DNA of 64,000 bases. It comes from Myxococcales bacterium (GTDB taxonomy: Bacteria > Myxococcota_A > UBA9042 > GCA-2863065). Positions 8,173 through 17,154 of the stretch are shown here, in pieces. The position numbers and the translations under genes are program-made. The stretch lies in assembly GCA_018780435.1 (NCBI GenBank), contig JADMJS010000157.1:1-64000 (forward strand), given 5' to 3'. Under the pieces are notes generated by a model that had not been told where the DNA came from, did not search any database, and was given only the letters and a program-made list of their open reading frames with translations. Position 1 is the first letter of the stretch. Each line of letters begins with the position of its first letter.

Positions 8173-9351
8173 TTGCGCGGACAGGCCATCGCCATAGACG
8201 GGCGCCCGAGAGAGGTGCTCCACGCCGCCGTCGAGCGCTACATCGCATCAGCCGAGCCCGTCGCGTCGGCTGTCCTCAGTCGGCCCCTGCGCCTCAGCTC
8301 CGCCCTAATCCGGTCGATCATGATGGGCCTCGAAGATCGAGGGCTGCTGCAGCAACCACACACCTCCGCCGGACGCATCCCGACCGATCGCGGCTACCGC
8401 TTCTACGTCGACGAGCTGCATACCGGGATCGCGGCCGCCGAGGCGCCCAACCTCCTCCTCGTGAACGCCGCCCGGGAAGGCCTCCGCACGCTGATGCAGG
8501 CGGCACTCGCGGCGCTCACGGCCCAGACCCAGCTCACCGCGTTCGCGATCGCCGCGACCCGCGAGGAGGAGCTGCATCACCACATCGAGTTCGTGCGCCT
8601 CGACGCCGAGCGCCTCCTCGCCGTACACCTGTCGTCGACCGGCGTCGTGCGGCGGCGCGTCTTCACTCCGCCCATCCCAGCGACCGACGCCCAGCTCGAG
8701 CAGTTCCGGAACCTCCTGAACGAGCGTTATCGAGGCCTCTCGCTGAAGCAGATCCGAGAGCGGCTCGCGGCCGAGCTCACCGTCCTTCGCGCCGGTGACG
8801 CTAACGATGGCGACGACCGAGCGACCACGAAGCAGGCCCTCGACTTCGGCGATCAGGCCTTCCCCGGCGGCTCCGAGCCCGCCCTCGACGTCGCCGTGGC
8901 GGGGCAACACCACCTCCTCGGCCAACCCGAGTTCAGGCTCGGCACCAGCGCCGCGCGGGTCCTCGAGGAGCTCGAACGTCGCGAGACCTGGCTTCGGCTC
9001 CTCGACGCGATGACCTCCGACGCCGGGGCGCACAGCCTCCTCGATACCGGCGGGATGCTCGCGTCGGCTGGCGGGAGCGCCTCTCCGCTTCACCACGGGA
9101 GCGGCCACGTCTCCGTCTTCATCGGGCGAGAGAGCGGCGTCGACGGCCTGAGCGACTGCGCCATCGTCATGGCGCCGATCGACTGGGACGCTGATCATTC
9201 GGGGTCGGTCGGGCTGGTCGGCCCCATGCGCATGGCGTACGCGGCGATGATGGCGACCGTCGAGCTCCTCCGAAACCACCTCTCTCGCGCCCGTGCCGTC
9301 GGCGCCGGGCACCTCGACCTCACCCACACGTCGCGCCCACCCTTGTGTTGA
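8173..9351 (+). CDS. hrcA: Heat-inducible transcription repressor HrcA
   Basis: DNA-binding repressor of class I heat-shock genes, normally acting at CIRCE operators. The TTG start at 8173 follows GAGAGG by 6 bases and leads directly into the winged-helix region: REVLHAAVERYIASAEPVAS, RLSSALIRSIMMGLEDRGLL and the near-invariant PHTSAGRIPTDRGYRFYVDE. The GAF-like and insertion domains follow, ending with VGLVGPMRMAYAAMMATVELL. At 392 residues it is slightly longer than usual (about 340-350), the extra length being in the insertion domain and C-terminus. grpE follows 25 bases downstream, the classical pairing. Confidence 0.95.
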   Translation: MRGQAIAIDGRPREVLHAAVERYIASAEPVASAVLSRPLRLSSALIRSIMMGLEDRGLLQQPHTSAGRIPTDRGYRFYVDELHTGIAAAEAPNLLLVNAAREGLRTLMQAALAALTAQTQLTAFAIAATREEELHHHIEFVRLDAERLLAVHLSSTGVVRRRVFTPPIPATDAQLEQFRNLLNERYRGLSLKQIRERLAAELTVLRAGDANDGDDRATTKQALDFGDQAFPGGSEPALDVAVAGQHHLLGQPEFRLGTSAARVLEELERRETWLRLLDAMTSDAGAHSLLDTGGMLASAGGSASPLHHGSGHVSVFIGRESGVDGLSDCAIVMAPIDWDADHSGSVGLVGPMRMAYAAMMATVELLRNHLSRARAVGAGHLDLTHTSRPPLC

Positions 9352-9376
9352 CCCCGATCGCGCGGAGACGTCTTGC

Positions 9377-10399
9377 ATGACCGACCGACCCCCTGAACGA
9401 CCGCCTGCGGGCACTCGCACTATCCCGAAGTCGAGTGGCGGGCTGAAAGCCGAGCTGGACTCTCTCCTCGCGGAGCTGGAAGGGCTCGACATCGAGAGCG
9501 AAGTTAGGGCGAAAGCGGACGCCGACGACGATCCGTTCGAGATCGATCTCGACGACGCCCCAGCGCCCGCACCGGAGCCTGAACGTCCGCCGGCGATGCC
9601 GCCGCAGCGAGCCGATTCGGGCTTCATGCGCGCGCCGCCTCGGCCCGGGACGGGGCCGCAACATCAGGTTCCGCCGCTTCAGCCGTCCGATCCGATGGTC
9701 CCGCTCTTGAAGCGAGAGTTAGAGCTCGCGCGTCAGGAGCTGGAGGCTTGGAAGAGCAAGGCAGTCAAAGCGGCGACGGAGTTCGACGCGATTCGGAAGC
9801 GCCTCCAAAAGGAGAAGTCGGACGCAGCTCAGTTTGGCAACGAGCAGCTTGTGCGCGATCTCCTCCCCGTGCTCGACACCCTCTCGCTCGCTATCGACCA
9901 TGCCGGGCCCGAGCGCAACGACAAGCTCGCGTCCGGAGTCAAGATGACGCTGCAGATGTTCCTGCAGGTGCTGGCGCGGAGCGGCGTGGAGTCCTTTGGA
10001 GCCACGGAGGTCCCCTTCGACCCCAAGATTCATCAATCCATGGCCAGGGTTACGGTACCCGGCATGCCGCCGGGCCTCGTCGCCGCCGTGGGTCAACGGG
10101 GCTACACTATTCACGGTCGTTTGCTTCGGCCGGCGCTCGTCACCGTGACCGGCGGAGAGACGGTCGCGGCACCCCCGGACGCGTTCGAGACGCCTCCGCC
10201 GGAGCCAGCGCCCACCGAGGCGCTCGGCGGGCGTCGGCGCTCCACCCCGGACGGCGCGGTGGGTGGGCTCGTGGCCGCCGAGGAGGGCGCGCACGTGCCC
10301 GCCTCACTGCGCGCGCCGACCCAGCCCGCCATCGCCCACGCATTCTCTGAGCTTGAGACCCGAACATCTCCCGAGGCCACCGATCCAGACGCCGGCTGA
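9377..10399 (+). CDS. grpE: Nucleotide exchange factor GrpE, with long N- and C-terminal extensions
   Basis: Co-chaperone that releases ADP from DnaK. The ATG at 9377, the first after the hrcA stop, gives 340 residues; the in-frame ATG at 9293 lies inside hrcA. The GrpE core spans about residues 105-255: a coiled coil (LKRELELARQELEAWKSKAV, then AATEFDAIRKRLQKEK) followed by LVRDLLPVLDTLSLAIDHA and the beta domain with PFDPKIHQSMARV and the YTIHGRLLRPALVTV motif. Both ends carry Pro/Ala/Glu-rich disordered extensions, making it much longer than the usual roughly 190 residues. dnaK, the common next gene, is not downstream; a convergent gene follows. Confidence 0.93.
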   Translation: MTDRPPERPPAGTRTIPKSSGGLKAELDSLLAELEGLDIESEVRAKADADDDPFEIDLDDAPAPAPEPERPPAMPPQRADSGFMRAPPRPGTGPQHQVPPLQPSDPMVPLLKRELELARQELEAWKSKAVKAATEFDAIRKRLQKEKSDAAQFGNEQLVRDLLPVLDTLSLAIDHAGPERNDKLASGVKMTLQMFLQVLARSGVESFGATEVPFDPKIHQSMARVTVPGMPPGLVAAVGQRGYTIHGRLLRPALVTVTGGETVAAPPDAFETPPPEPAPTEALGGRRRSTPDGAVGGLVAAEEGAHVPASLRAPTQPAIAHAFSELETRTSPEATDPDAG

Positions 10400-10425
10400 G
10401 CGCGTCGAATCCCCCGGAGTCGCGT

Positions 10426-10836
10426 TCATCCAGGCGCGCGGAAGAGCAAGGTGACGAAGCGTTCACACACCTCTTCGAGCACCTGCGCGCGGCCGTCACT
10501 GTCGACGAGGCCGCCACCGTCGGTGGGGGCAATGTCCTGCATCTTGAGCTCGCGGCCGAGGTCACACGTGACGACGCAGCGCCCGGCGCCGCGATCGAGG
10601 TAGACCGCGAGCTGGCGCCCCGCGAAGATCCAGCGGACCCGCCCATCCGCCTTGGCCCCCCACACCGAGACGCCCAGCCCTGCTGCGGTCGCGATCTCGC
10701 CGACCGCCGAGCCGACCGCGTCGACGAGCTGTGAGTACGCGCCTTCGAGCGCCTGCGTGCGCTGGGCGCCGTCCGCTGCCTCGGTCTCGATCGGCCGCAG
10801 CGATGAGATCAGCTGACTCTTCCAGTCGGTCGCCAT
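10426..10836 (-). CDS. Conserved-looking hypothetical protein, 136 aa
   Basis: Not recognised. It starts MATDWKSQLISSLRPIETEA, has no signal peptide or membrane segment, and appears to be a compact alpha/beta cytoplasmic protein with the stretch RWIFAGRQLAVYLDRGAG and two cysteines in CVVTCDLGRE. Codon use is typical of the region (strong G/C third positions), supporting a real gene. It is the last member of a leftward series after a lipoprotein gene and converges on grpE with a 26-base gap. Confidence 0.6.
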   Translation of the reverse strand: MATDWKSQLISSLRPIETEAADGAQRTQALEGAYSQLVDAVGSAVGEIATAAGLGVSVWGAKADGRVRWIFAGRQLAVYLDRGAGRCVVTCDLGRELKMQDIAPTDGGGLVDSDGRAQVLEEVCERFVTLLFRAPG

Positions 10837-10889
10837 GAGCTACTCCCTCCAGGTGGGCGTCGCGATCAGCGCCAAGGCGCCCGCCGATG

Positions 10890-11330
10890 TCACTCTACCA
10901 GATGGACTGGCGCGAAGGTGGGGGAGCTCAAGACGTGTTCGATCTCGGCTGACGTGCGATTCTGGCAGCAGAGCGAAATACAGGTGCCTCGAATGAGCCG
11001 ACGCTCGTCGGGCTGGTGCACGCGGCGGGTCCCGTCGCCGCCACCCGGCGTCACATCTGCGGCCGGGAGCGCGCTGGCGAGGAGCGCGTCACAGCGGGTC
11101 GGGCAGCTCTCGTCCGCGCAACAGCGCCGCTCGAAGCATTGCAGCGCGCCAGACGCCCCCGAAGCGGCGGCACAATCGCCTGCGGAGATGCAGAAGTCCC
11201 CGGCCCCACCGGACTGCTCGGGCACGTCGACCTCCGGGCGGGCGCACGACGCGGCGAGGGCCGCCGTGAGCGCCACGATGAAGATCACCAGTCGGGAGGA
11301 GGAGCGGACGCTCAGGACGGGGGTAGGCAT
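10890..11330 (-). CDS. Cys-containing lipoprotein, unknown function
   Basis: The ATG at 11330, preceded by a GGAG at 5-base spacing, gives a 146-residue precursor with an arginine/serine n-region, the hydrophobic core LVIFIVALTAALA and lipobox AASC. The mature part has ten or more cysteines (FCISAGDC, CFERRCCADESCPTRC and CISLCC) and would be disulfide-rich outside the cytoplasm. A longer frame starting at 11402 overlaps the upstream stop as ATGA but has no ribosome-binding site and would put 24 residues before the signal, so the shorter start is preferred. The family is not recognised. Confidence 0.65.
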   Translation of the reverse strand: MPTPVLSVRSSSRLVIFIVALTAALAASCARPEVDVPEQSGGAGDFCISAGDCAAASGASGALQCFERRCCADESCPTRCDALLASALPAADVTPGGGDGTRRVHQPDERRLIRGTCISLCCQNRTSAEIEHVLSSPTFAPVHLVE

Positions 11331-11398
11331 TCTGGCTCCACGTGGACGAGGGGGCTGGACCTTGCCGAACTTCGGGCCGGGTGTCACGCGGACGTCGT

Positions 11399-12016
11399 TC
11401 ATCGTGCGCAGCGAAAGCCGACACCGCCGGAGCGGGCGTCGGCAGCCTGCGTCAAGACCTCGCTCGGGCGTAGCGCCGCGGCCCCCCAGAAGCCGCCGAC
11501 ACACCTGCCATCATCGCACCACTCCCAGACGTTGCCGAGGAGGTCATGGTGGCCGTAGGGGCCGCGTCCCGCGTCGCGCTCGCCACGGCGCCCGGGGTTG
11601 CCACGCGCGCCACGGCCGAAGCAGGCGCGTGCCGCGTCCGGCTCCGCGTTGCCCCAGGGAAAACGTCGCTCGTCGTCGCCTTGAACGGCGCGTGCCCACT
11701 CGGCGAGGGTGGGGAGCCGCTTCCCCGCCCACCGCGCATAGGCGGAGGCGTCGGCGTGGGTGACGCCGACCACGGGCATGTCCGGCTCACCGAAACCCGG
11801 ACGAAACATCCAGGGTGGACGCTCGACCCCACGTCGGCGGGACGCGGCCGTGAGAAACTCAAGGTATTCCTGATTGGTGACCGGGTGGGCGTCGAGGAGA
11901 AACGCGGCGACTCGAACGCGGCGGCCGCCCAAGACGGCCCGCCCACGCGGGACGGGGAGCAGCTCGGCGCCGCGCCGGGGCGGCGGGACCAGCCAATCCC
12001 AGAGCGCCCTCATCAC
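11399..12016 (-). CDS. Formylglycine-generating-enzyme-like (SUMF1-fold) protein, catalytic cysteines not evident
   Basis: A 205-residue compact SUMF1/FGE-fold protein: FLLDAHPVTNQEYLEFL at about 39-55, VVGVTHADASAYARWAG, RLPTLAEWARAVQ, RRFPWGN, DLLGNVWEWCDD and a terminal GVGFRCAR. These are the family core motifs. In genuine sulfatase-activating enzymes the last third carries an RGGS segment with two redox/copper cysteines; here it reads CVGGFWGAAALRPSEV, with no matching pair. No signal peptide is visible. The start is GTG at 12016 or ATG at 12013. It lies 13 bases after the YqeY-like gene. Activity on sulfatases is doubtful; the fold is also used for other oxidations and for binding. Confidence 0.8.
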   Translation of the reverse strand: MMRALWDWLVPPPRRGAELLPVPRGRAVLGGRRVRVAAFLLDAHPVTNQEYLEFLTAASRRRGVERPPWMFRPGFGEPDMPVVGVTHADASAYARWAGKRLPTLAEWARAVQGDDERRFPWGNAEPDAARACFGRGARGNPGRRGERDAGRGPYGHHDLLGNVWEWCDDGRCVGGFWGAAALRPSEVLTQAADARSGGVGFRCAR

Positions 12017-12029
12017 CGGAGGGGGCCGT

Positions 12030-12491
12030 TCACGGCTCGAGGAGCTCTTCGGCGATTCTGCGGACGAGATCGGCGTCGACCTGATCCTTGTGGTTCTTCA
12101 TGATGAGGCCCATCAGCTTGCCGATCTGCTTGCGCGACGACACCGCGGCCTCGGCGATGGACGCCGTCACGATGGCGCGAGTCTCGGCCTCGCCCAGCTT
12201 CTTCGGCAGGAACTGCGACAGGTAATCGACCTCGAAGGTGAGCCGTTCCGCGTTCTCGGCCCCACGTTCACCGACTTTGACGAACTCCTCGCGGGCCTTC
12301 GTCATAGACTTCACATACGCCGTAATCTCGCGGAGATAGAGCGCGTCATCGACGACGCCCCCGAAACCGTCGGCGGTCTTGGCGAGCTGGATCTTGGAGC
12401 GGATGGCGCGGATCACGTCGAGGACCGCCTGGTCCTTCGCCTTCATCGCGGCCTTCAGGCGTTCGTTGAGATCGTTCTCGATGGCGGACAT
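12030..12491 (-). CDS. GatB/YqeY domain protein
   Basis: The start ATG at 12491 has a GGAG 5 bases upstream and gives 153 residues, the usual YqeY size; the longer frame from 12722 overlaps the VanW gene and is rejected. Family features are the N-terminal helical bundle (LNERLKAAMKAKDQAVLDVI, IRSKIQLAKT), the middle helices SMTKAREEFVKVGERGAENA, then VDYLSQFLPKKLGEAE and the C-terminal GKLMGLIMKNHKDQVDADLV. The C-terminal part resembles the tRNA-binding tail of GatB, so a link to tRNA amidation has been suggested, but the cellular role is not settled. It lies 55 bases after the VanW gene. Confidence 0.88.
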   Translation of the reverse strand: MSAIENDLNERLKAAMKAKDQAVLDVIRAIRSKIQLAKTADGFGGVVDDALYLREITAYVKSMTKAREEFVKVGERGAENAERLTFEVDYLSQFLPKKLGEAETRAIVTASIAEAAVSSRKQIGKLMGLIMKNHKDQVDADLVRRIAEELLEP

Positions 12492-12546
12492 AGGAGCTCC
12501 GAGGTGCGGCGCCTGACTGCGAGTCGGGCAGCAGTACGCCGCGGTG

Positions 12547-13461
12547 TCAGGGGGTGGGGAAATCTGGCGCGGTGTCGGCGGCGGCCGACTCACCGGGCAC
12601 GAGCTCCTCGCCAGCCATGATGATGGCGTCGCGAGGAATGTAGACGTCGTCTCGAACCTTTCGGACGTGCGTTCGTCCGGAGGCGTGTGTGGTGACCACG
12701 GCGCGATCGACGGTGTAGCCATCGAGCCCGAAGAGTTCGAGGCGCTCCGTGCCGGGGCCCATGGTCGGATCAGCGACGACGACGGTCTTGAAGGACCGCT
12801 GTGAACGGGCCTCGGTGCGGAGATCGGAGTAGGTGTTGCGCGCCTTCTCTCCGAAGAGCCGGATGGTTACTCGATCCGCCTCGGCTTCGACGGCGACACG
12901 AACCTCGAAGGGATGTGTGTTTCGAATGACGAGGTCCTTCACGCCGTAGGACACGCTCGCGTCGAAACCAGGTGCGATGTAGACCGGAACCCACGTATGC
13001 GCGTAACGCTCGACGATCTCAAGGCCGCCGAGGACAGCGGCGGCGTGGAGCGTACTCGACGGCTGGCAGACCCCACCGCCGGACTGGTCGACGTACTTGC
13101 CGCGGTCGATCGCGGGGGCCATTCGGTAGCCGAGGTGTTCGTCGCGCGGACCGACCACGCGGTTGTAGGAGAGCTTCTCGTAGGGCGAGAGGGTGAGCCC
13201 GTGAAGGCGCAACGCCGCTTGACGAACGTTGTGCGCTCGCCGCTCGTGCTCCGCCTTGAAGCGCGTCGTGAACTCCGCTAGCGCAACGCCCGGGAGGGGT
13301 TGCGGGGCGAACACGGTGAGGCCACGGTCGAAGCTCTGCCGCGCGGCAGCCTCCCCGGCCCACATGGCCGCGCCTGCGAACGCCACCAGGGCCAACGCCT
13401 TCATCGCCGCGAGTGCAGGCGGGAGTGCGGGCAGTGTTGGGGTGGACGTGACTCGGCGCAT
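12547..13461 (-). CDS. VanW-family exported protein
   Basis: The ATG at 13461 gives 304 residues with an N-terminal hydrophobic export signal (ALALVAFAGAAMWAGEAAA). The VanW hallmark is complete: LSPYEKLSYNRVVGPRDEHL, GGGVCQPSSTLHAAAVLGG, ERYAHTWVPVYIAPGFDASV and KDLVIRNTHPF. VanW proteins are found near some vancomycin-resistance clusters, but most are chromosomal envelope proteins of unknown role, and nothing here suggests resistance. The alternative TTG start at 13530 would only lengthen the n-region. It diverges from the TPR gene at 13556 and leads a leftward series. Confidence 0.88.
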   Translation of the reverse strand: MRRVTSTPTLPALPPALAAMKALALVAFAGAAMWAGEAAARQSFDRGLTVFAPQPLPGVALAEFTTRFKAEHERRAHNVRQAALRLHGLTLSPYEKLSYNRVVGPRDEHLGYRMAPAIDRGKYVDQSGGGVCQPSSTLHAAAVLGGLEIVERYAHTWVPVYIAPGFDASVSYGVKDLVIRNTHPFEVRVAVEAEADRVTIRLFGEKARNTYSDLRTEARSQRSFKTVVVADPTMGPGTERLELFGLDGYTVDRAVVTTHASGRTHVRKVRDDVYIPRDAIIMAGEELVPGESAAADTAPDFPTP

Positions 13462-13555
13462 GGCCGCGGAGCTTATGCGTCCTTCCAGCGTGGCGCCAGA
13501 ACTCCCGCTCCCCTGCGCTCGTGCTCTCAATTTCTCTGAGATAGGGGGTATAACG

Positions 13556-16138
13556 GTGAGGACTCGTTCTGGACGGGCAGGACGATCTCGGGGGCCTCCG
13601 TTGCGCTACGCCAATCCCTTGCTGAGCCTCGCGATCGGGAGCCTCGCGATCGGGAGCATCGTCCTCGGCATCGTCCCGCCTTGGTTCGATCCCGAGGCGC
13701 AGGCGGCCGACCGGGTGCCGAAGTCGGCCGCAGCGGAGCGCCTGGACAGCGCGGAGGTCGCGTTCGAGGCGGCGCGACGGCTCGGCGGCGTGAACACGTC
13801 CGACGGTCGGGAGCGGCTCGACGAGGCAGCCCGCCTCGGGCGAGAGGCCCTCGGGCTCGAGCCAGACTACGTCCGGGCCGCCGTGTTACTCGGCGAGGTC
13901 CTGCTGCTGACACGCGAGCACGCCGACGCGGATCGGCTCCTCACGAGCGCACTGGTTCACGCTCCGAACGACCTCGCGCTGCTCCATCTCGCCGGGATCC
14001 ATCGCTTTCGGGCCGGGGCCCCGGAGCGCGGCGTACCGTTGCTCGAAGCGGTCGTGGCGCGAGATCGCCAGCGTTTCGACGCGGCTTATCTCCTCGCAGG
14101 CCACTACTACCGTGTGAAGAACGACGCGCGCGCCCTACAACACGCGCTGACCTACCTCGACTCCCGACCGCGGGACGCCGCCGTCCATGGCATGGTGGGC
14201 AACCTCCACTTGCGAGCGGGCCGCGTCCAGCAGGCGATCACGGCCTTCGAGCGCGTCCTCGAGCTCGACCCTGGCAACCTCCCCGTGCGCGTGAACCTCG
14301 CCAATGTCCTCTCAGGGCTCGGCGACCACGCGAAGGCGGTCGAGCTCTACGAGGCCGTGCTGGCGAAAGACCCCACCATGACGATGGTCGAGTTCAACCT
14401 CGCGACCGCGTACTGGGCCCTCGGGCGTTACGGCGCGGCGTCGGCGGCGTTCGGGGCCTTCATCAGCCGGACAGCGGACGGCACCGAGTCGGCCGAGCTC
14501 GCTCAGGCATACCACTACGGCGGTCTCTCGGCGGCGCGTGCCGGCGACACGCCGCTCGGCCTGGAGCGCCTTCGCATCGCGACGGACCTCGCCCCGACCG
14601 ACCCGTGGCCCCCTTACGCGGTCGCCGACCTCCTACGAAGAGCACGGAGCGCAGCGAGGGACCGGGAGGCGACGCCCAAAGACGATCTCACCGTTGCGGA
14701 CTCCTTCATCGCGCTGGCGCTCCAGCGGAAGGACGACGCCCCAGCCATTCAGCAGCTAGCGGGCCGTATCGCCCGAGATCGCGGGGACTTGAGGCGCGCC
14801 CGGCGTCACTTCGAGACCGCCCAGTCGCTCGCACCGAAGAACGCGCTCGTACGAGCGGAGCTCGGCCACGTGCGAGTGCTTTCGGGCGATCTCGATGGCG
14901 GGATCGATGACCTCGAGACCGCACGCCTGCTCGACGCACGAGAGCCCAAGGTGTCGCCGTGGCTGTCGGCGGCGCGGACCCAACGCGCCGTGCTGCGGAT
15001 GCGCGCCGGTGACGACCTCGCCGCCGAGTCCGACCTGCGTCGGGCGCTCGAAGTCGGCCCGCTGCTCGCCGCCACGTGGAACCTCGCGTGGCTCCTCGAC
15101 CTTCGCGGGGAGCCGCTCCCGGCGATGCTGGAGGTGCGGCGTGCGCTCGTGGCGTCGCCGGAGGACTCCGATCTCAACTTGCTCCTGGCCTACTTCTCGG
15201 CCCGGACGGGTGCCTTCGCCGACGTCCCCGCCGCGCTCGCGAAGGCCGGCGCGGCACGCGACACCGGCCTTCGCGACGTGGTCTACGGGGCCCTGCTCGC
15301 TTCCCGAGGCGAATCCGAAGCCGCGGTGGCGGCCTACGAGAGCGCGCTCGCCCTCGGCTTCGAGACCAGCGGCGCCATCGCTGAGGTGTGGCTCGACGAC
15401 GCTGCGGAACACCTGCGGCAGCGCCGTCCCGCGGAGGCCCTCGCGGCGCTGAGTAAGCTGGCGGACGCGCTCCCCCCCGTCCTGGCTCGCGCCCGAACCA
15501 CGCTCGAGGTGGTCGCGCTCTTGTCCCTCGACGGCGCAGCCGGCGGCCGCCCGAAGGGGCTCGACTACCACCGCCTCGAGCGGCTCCTGGCCGTCCTGTC
15601 ACGGGGGGACCGACGGCTCCCGCCCCTCCTCGTCGAGCTCGGGCTCGCCCCGCTCATGGAGGAGCTCGACTTCCTCACGGCGTTCGTCGCCTACCGGCTC
15701 GGCGACGGCACGCGGGCATGGGCTTCACTAGACCCGCTGATCCGGGCTAAGCACCCGGACGCCATCGGCCTGGGCGTGGTGGTGCTCCTCGAGCTCGCGG
15801 AAGGCGACTTCGCGAAGCGCGCCTATGACGCCGCCGCGTCCCGCGTCGAGCGGGCGCTCGAGCTCGCGCCCGGCGATCCCTGGGTGCGACACGCGGCCGC
15901 TTGCCTCGCGATGGCCCGGGGCGACGACGACGGCGCGAGTCGGGCTTTCGAGACGCTGGCAGCCACGCGCACGCCCCCCGAAGCCATGTTGAACTTCGGC
16001 CAGGTGCTCGCCGACCTGCGTGGGCGAAGCGTGGAGGCGCATACCTGGTTCCGGCGTTATCTGGAGCAAGGCGGCGTAGTCGCGCGATCCATCGCGAAAC
16101 GGCGCATCGAGCGCGTCGAGAGGTACATCTCACCATGA
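13556..16138 (+). CDS. Large exported TPR-repeat protein
   Basis: The GTG at 13556 follows AGGGGG by 7 bases and gives about 860 residues, starting with an Arg-rich n-region and the hydrophobic segment LLSLAIGSLAIGSIVLGIVP (signal peptide or N-terminal anchor). The frame is also open upstream, but that part overlaps vanW antisense. The rest is largely tetratricopeptide repeats: ALGLEPDYVRAAVLLGEVLL, GNLHLRAGRVQQAITAFERV with LELDPGNLPVRVNLANVLSG, and further degenerate copies to RALELAPGDPWVRHAAACL. TPR arrays are protein-interaction scaffolds. Its TGA overlaps the ATG of the next gene (ATGA at 16135-16138), so it is probably made together with the PhnD-like binding protein and may work with it in the periplasm. 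Confidence 0.82.
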   Translation: MRTRSGRAGRSRGPPLRYANPLLSLAIGSLAIGSIVLGIVPPWFDPEAQAADRVPKSAAAERLDSAEVAFEAARRLGGVNTSDGRERLDEAARLGREALGLEPDYVRAAVLLGEVLLLTREHADADRLLTSALVHAPNDLALLHLAGIHRFRAGAPERGVPLLEAVVARDRQRFDAAYLLAGHYYRVKNDARALQHALTYLDSRPRDAAVHGMVGNLHLRAGRVQQAITAFERVLELDPGNLPVRVNLANVLSGLGDHAKAVELYEAVLAKDPTMTMVEFNLATAYWALGRYGAASAAFGAFISRTADGTESAELAQAYHYGGLSAARAGDTPLGLERLRIATDLAPTDPWPPYAVADLLRRARSAARDREATPKDDLTVADSFIALALQRKDDAPAIQQLAGRIARDRGDLRRARRHFETAQSLAPKNALVRAELGHVRVLSGDLDGGIDDLETARLLDAREPKVSPWLSAARTQRAVLRMRAGDDLAAESDLRRALEVGPLLAATWNLAWLLDLRGEPLPAMLEVRRALVASPEDSDLNLLLAYFSARTGAFADVPAALAKAGAARDTGLRDVVYGALLASRGESEAAVAAYESALALGFETSGAIAEVWLDDAAEHLRQRRPAEALAALSKLADALPPVLARARTTLEVVALLSLDGAAGGRPKGLDYHRLERLLAVLSRGDRRLPPLLVELGLAPLMEELDFLTAFVAYRLGDGTRAWASLDPLIRAKHPDAIGLGVVVLLELAEGDFAKRAYDAAASRVERALELAPGDPWVRHAAACLAMARGDDDGASRAFETLAATRTPPEAMLNFGQVLADLRGRSVEAHTWFRRYLEQGGVVARSIAKRRIERVERYISP

Positions 16139-17154
16139 CGACCGCCCTCACCTGGCGCCGCGCGGCCATGTGGCTGCTCGCCGGCATCTGCGTCTCGATG
16201 AGCGCGCTCGCCGACGCGCCGCGCCCCTTCGAGCTCGGGGTCTACGTCCCACGGTTGCCCTTCACCGACGGCGTCACCCGGAACGCCTATGCCCGCGACG
16301 TCGCGGCCTCGCTCGCCGACGCGACGGGGCTCCCGGTACGTGGACAGGCCTTCTCGTCGCGCAGTGACGTGGTGAAGTGGATGGAGGCCGGTCGGCTCGA
16401 CTTGGTCTTCGTCGACGCCTCGTTCCTCGCGTCCGGCTCGGGCACGACGCTGCTCGGCAACGCCACGGGCCCCTCGGGGCCGTCGCCTCGGTTGGTCCTC
16501 TTCGGTGCGGGTTCTCCCGAGGGCACGGCGGGTGTCACGACCGCGCCGTCGATCGAGCGACTCCGATCGCTTCGGCTCGCGGTGCCGGGCGCGACACCGG
16601 TCGAGCTGCGGCTCCTGTCGAACGTGGGCTTCGAGTCGGTGCTTCGGGTGTCCGAGACCTTCCGAGAGATCGTGGACGCGCCCGACCTCGCCGAAGCCGT
16701 GCGGCGCGTGCAGCTCGGGCAAGCGGACGCGGTCATCGGCTGGGAGGGCACCGCACCGGCGCTGTCGCCGATCGTCGACCTGGCGCGTTTCCCGTTGCCG
16801 GTGCTCGTCGGCTTAAAAGCGCTCCCGGAGGACGCACGTACAACCTTCGCGTCCGCGCTCCGCGGCGACGGGATCGCGCTGCCGGCAGTCGGCCCGATTA
16901 CGCGCCTCCAAGCGCTCGGAGCCGACTTGCAGGGCCCCATCGAAGAAGCGGCGTCGCGGACGGAGGGACGCGCGCCGGCACCTCGCCCCATCTGGGCCCC
17001 CGTACCGACGTGGCCAGAGCGCGGTCTCGCCGGTGCCGAGTGGGACTTGTCGCGCCTCGGCACCGTCGGTCGCGACGTCGCGCCACGCCGCTCGCCCCGC
17101 CTGGAGGTGCCCCGCGACCGATTCTGGGTGCCAGAGCTCCCGCCCGCGGATTGA
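16135..17154 (+). CDS. Periplasmic PhnD-like substrate-binding protein
   Basis: A 339-residue exported protein with a clear signal peptide (RRAAMWLLAGICVSMSALA, cleavage before DAPRPFELG). The mature part has the PhnD/phosphonate-type periplasmic binding fold: FELGVYVPRLPFTDG, GRLDLVFVDASFLA, SLRLAVPGATPVELRLL, and VQLGQADAVIGWEG with the usual two-lobe order. Many such proteins in this lineage occur without a transporter and serve as sensor or adaptor modules. No ABC ATPase or permease lies nearby. It is coupled to the TPR gene by a 4-base overlap. The last 60 residues are Pro/Arg-rich and not part of the fold. The ligand cannot be inferred. Confidence 0.72.
   Translation: MTTALTWRRAAMWLLAGICVSMSALADAPRPFELGVYVPRLPFTDGVTRNAYARDVAASLADATGLPVRGQAFSSRSDVVKWMEAGRLDLVFVDASFLASGSGTTLLGNATGPSGPSPRLVLFGAGSPEGTAGVTTAPSIERLRSLRLAVPGATPVELRLLSNVGFESVLRVSETFREIVDAPDLAEAVRRVQLGQADAVIGWEGTAPALSPIVDLARFPLPVLVGLKALPEDARTTFASALRGDGIALPAVGPITRLQALGADLQGPIEEAASRTEGRAPAPRPIWAPVPTWPERGLAGAEWDLSRLGTVGRDVAPRRSPRLEVPRDRFWVPELPPAD

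Noticed and set aside
12547-13461. A vancomycin-resistance determinant because of the VanW match
   Set aside because: VanW-family proteins are widespread without resistance, and no vanH/A/X or vanRS genes are nearby.
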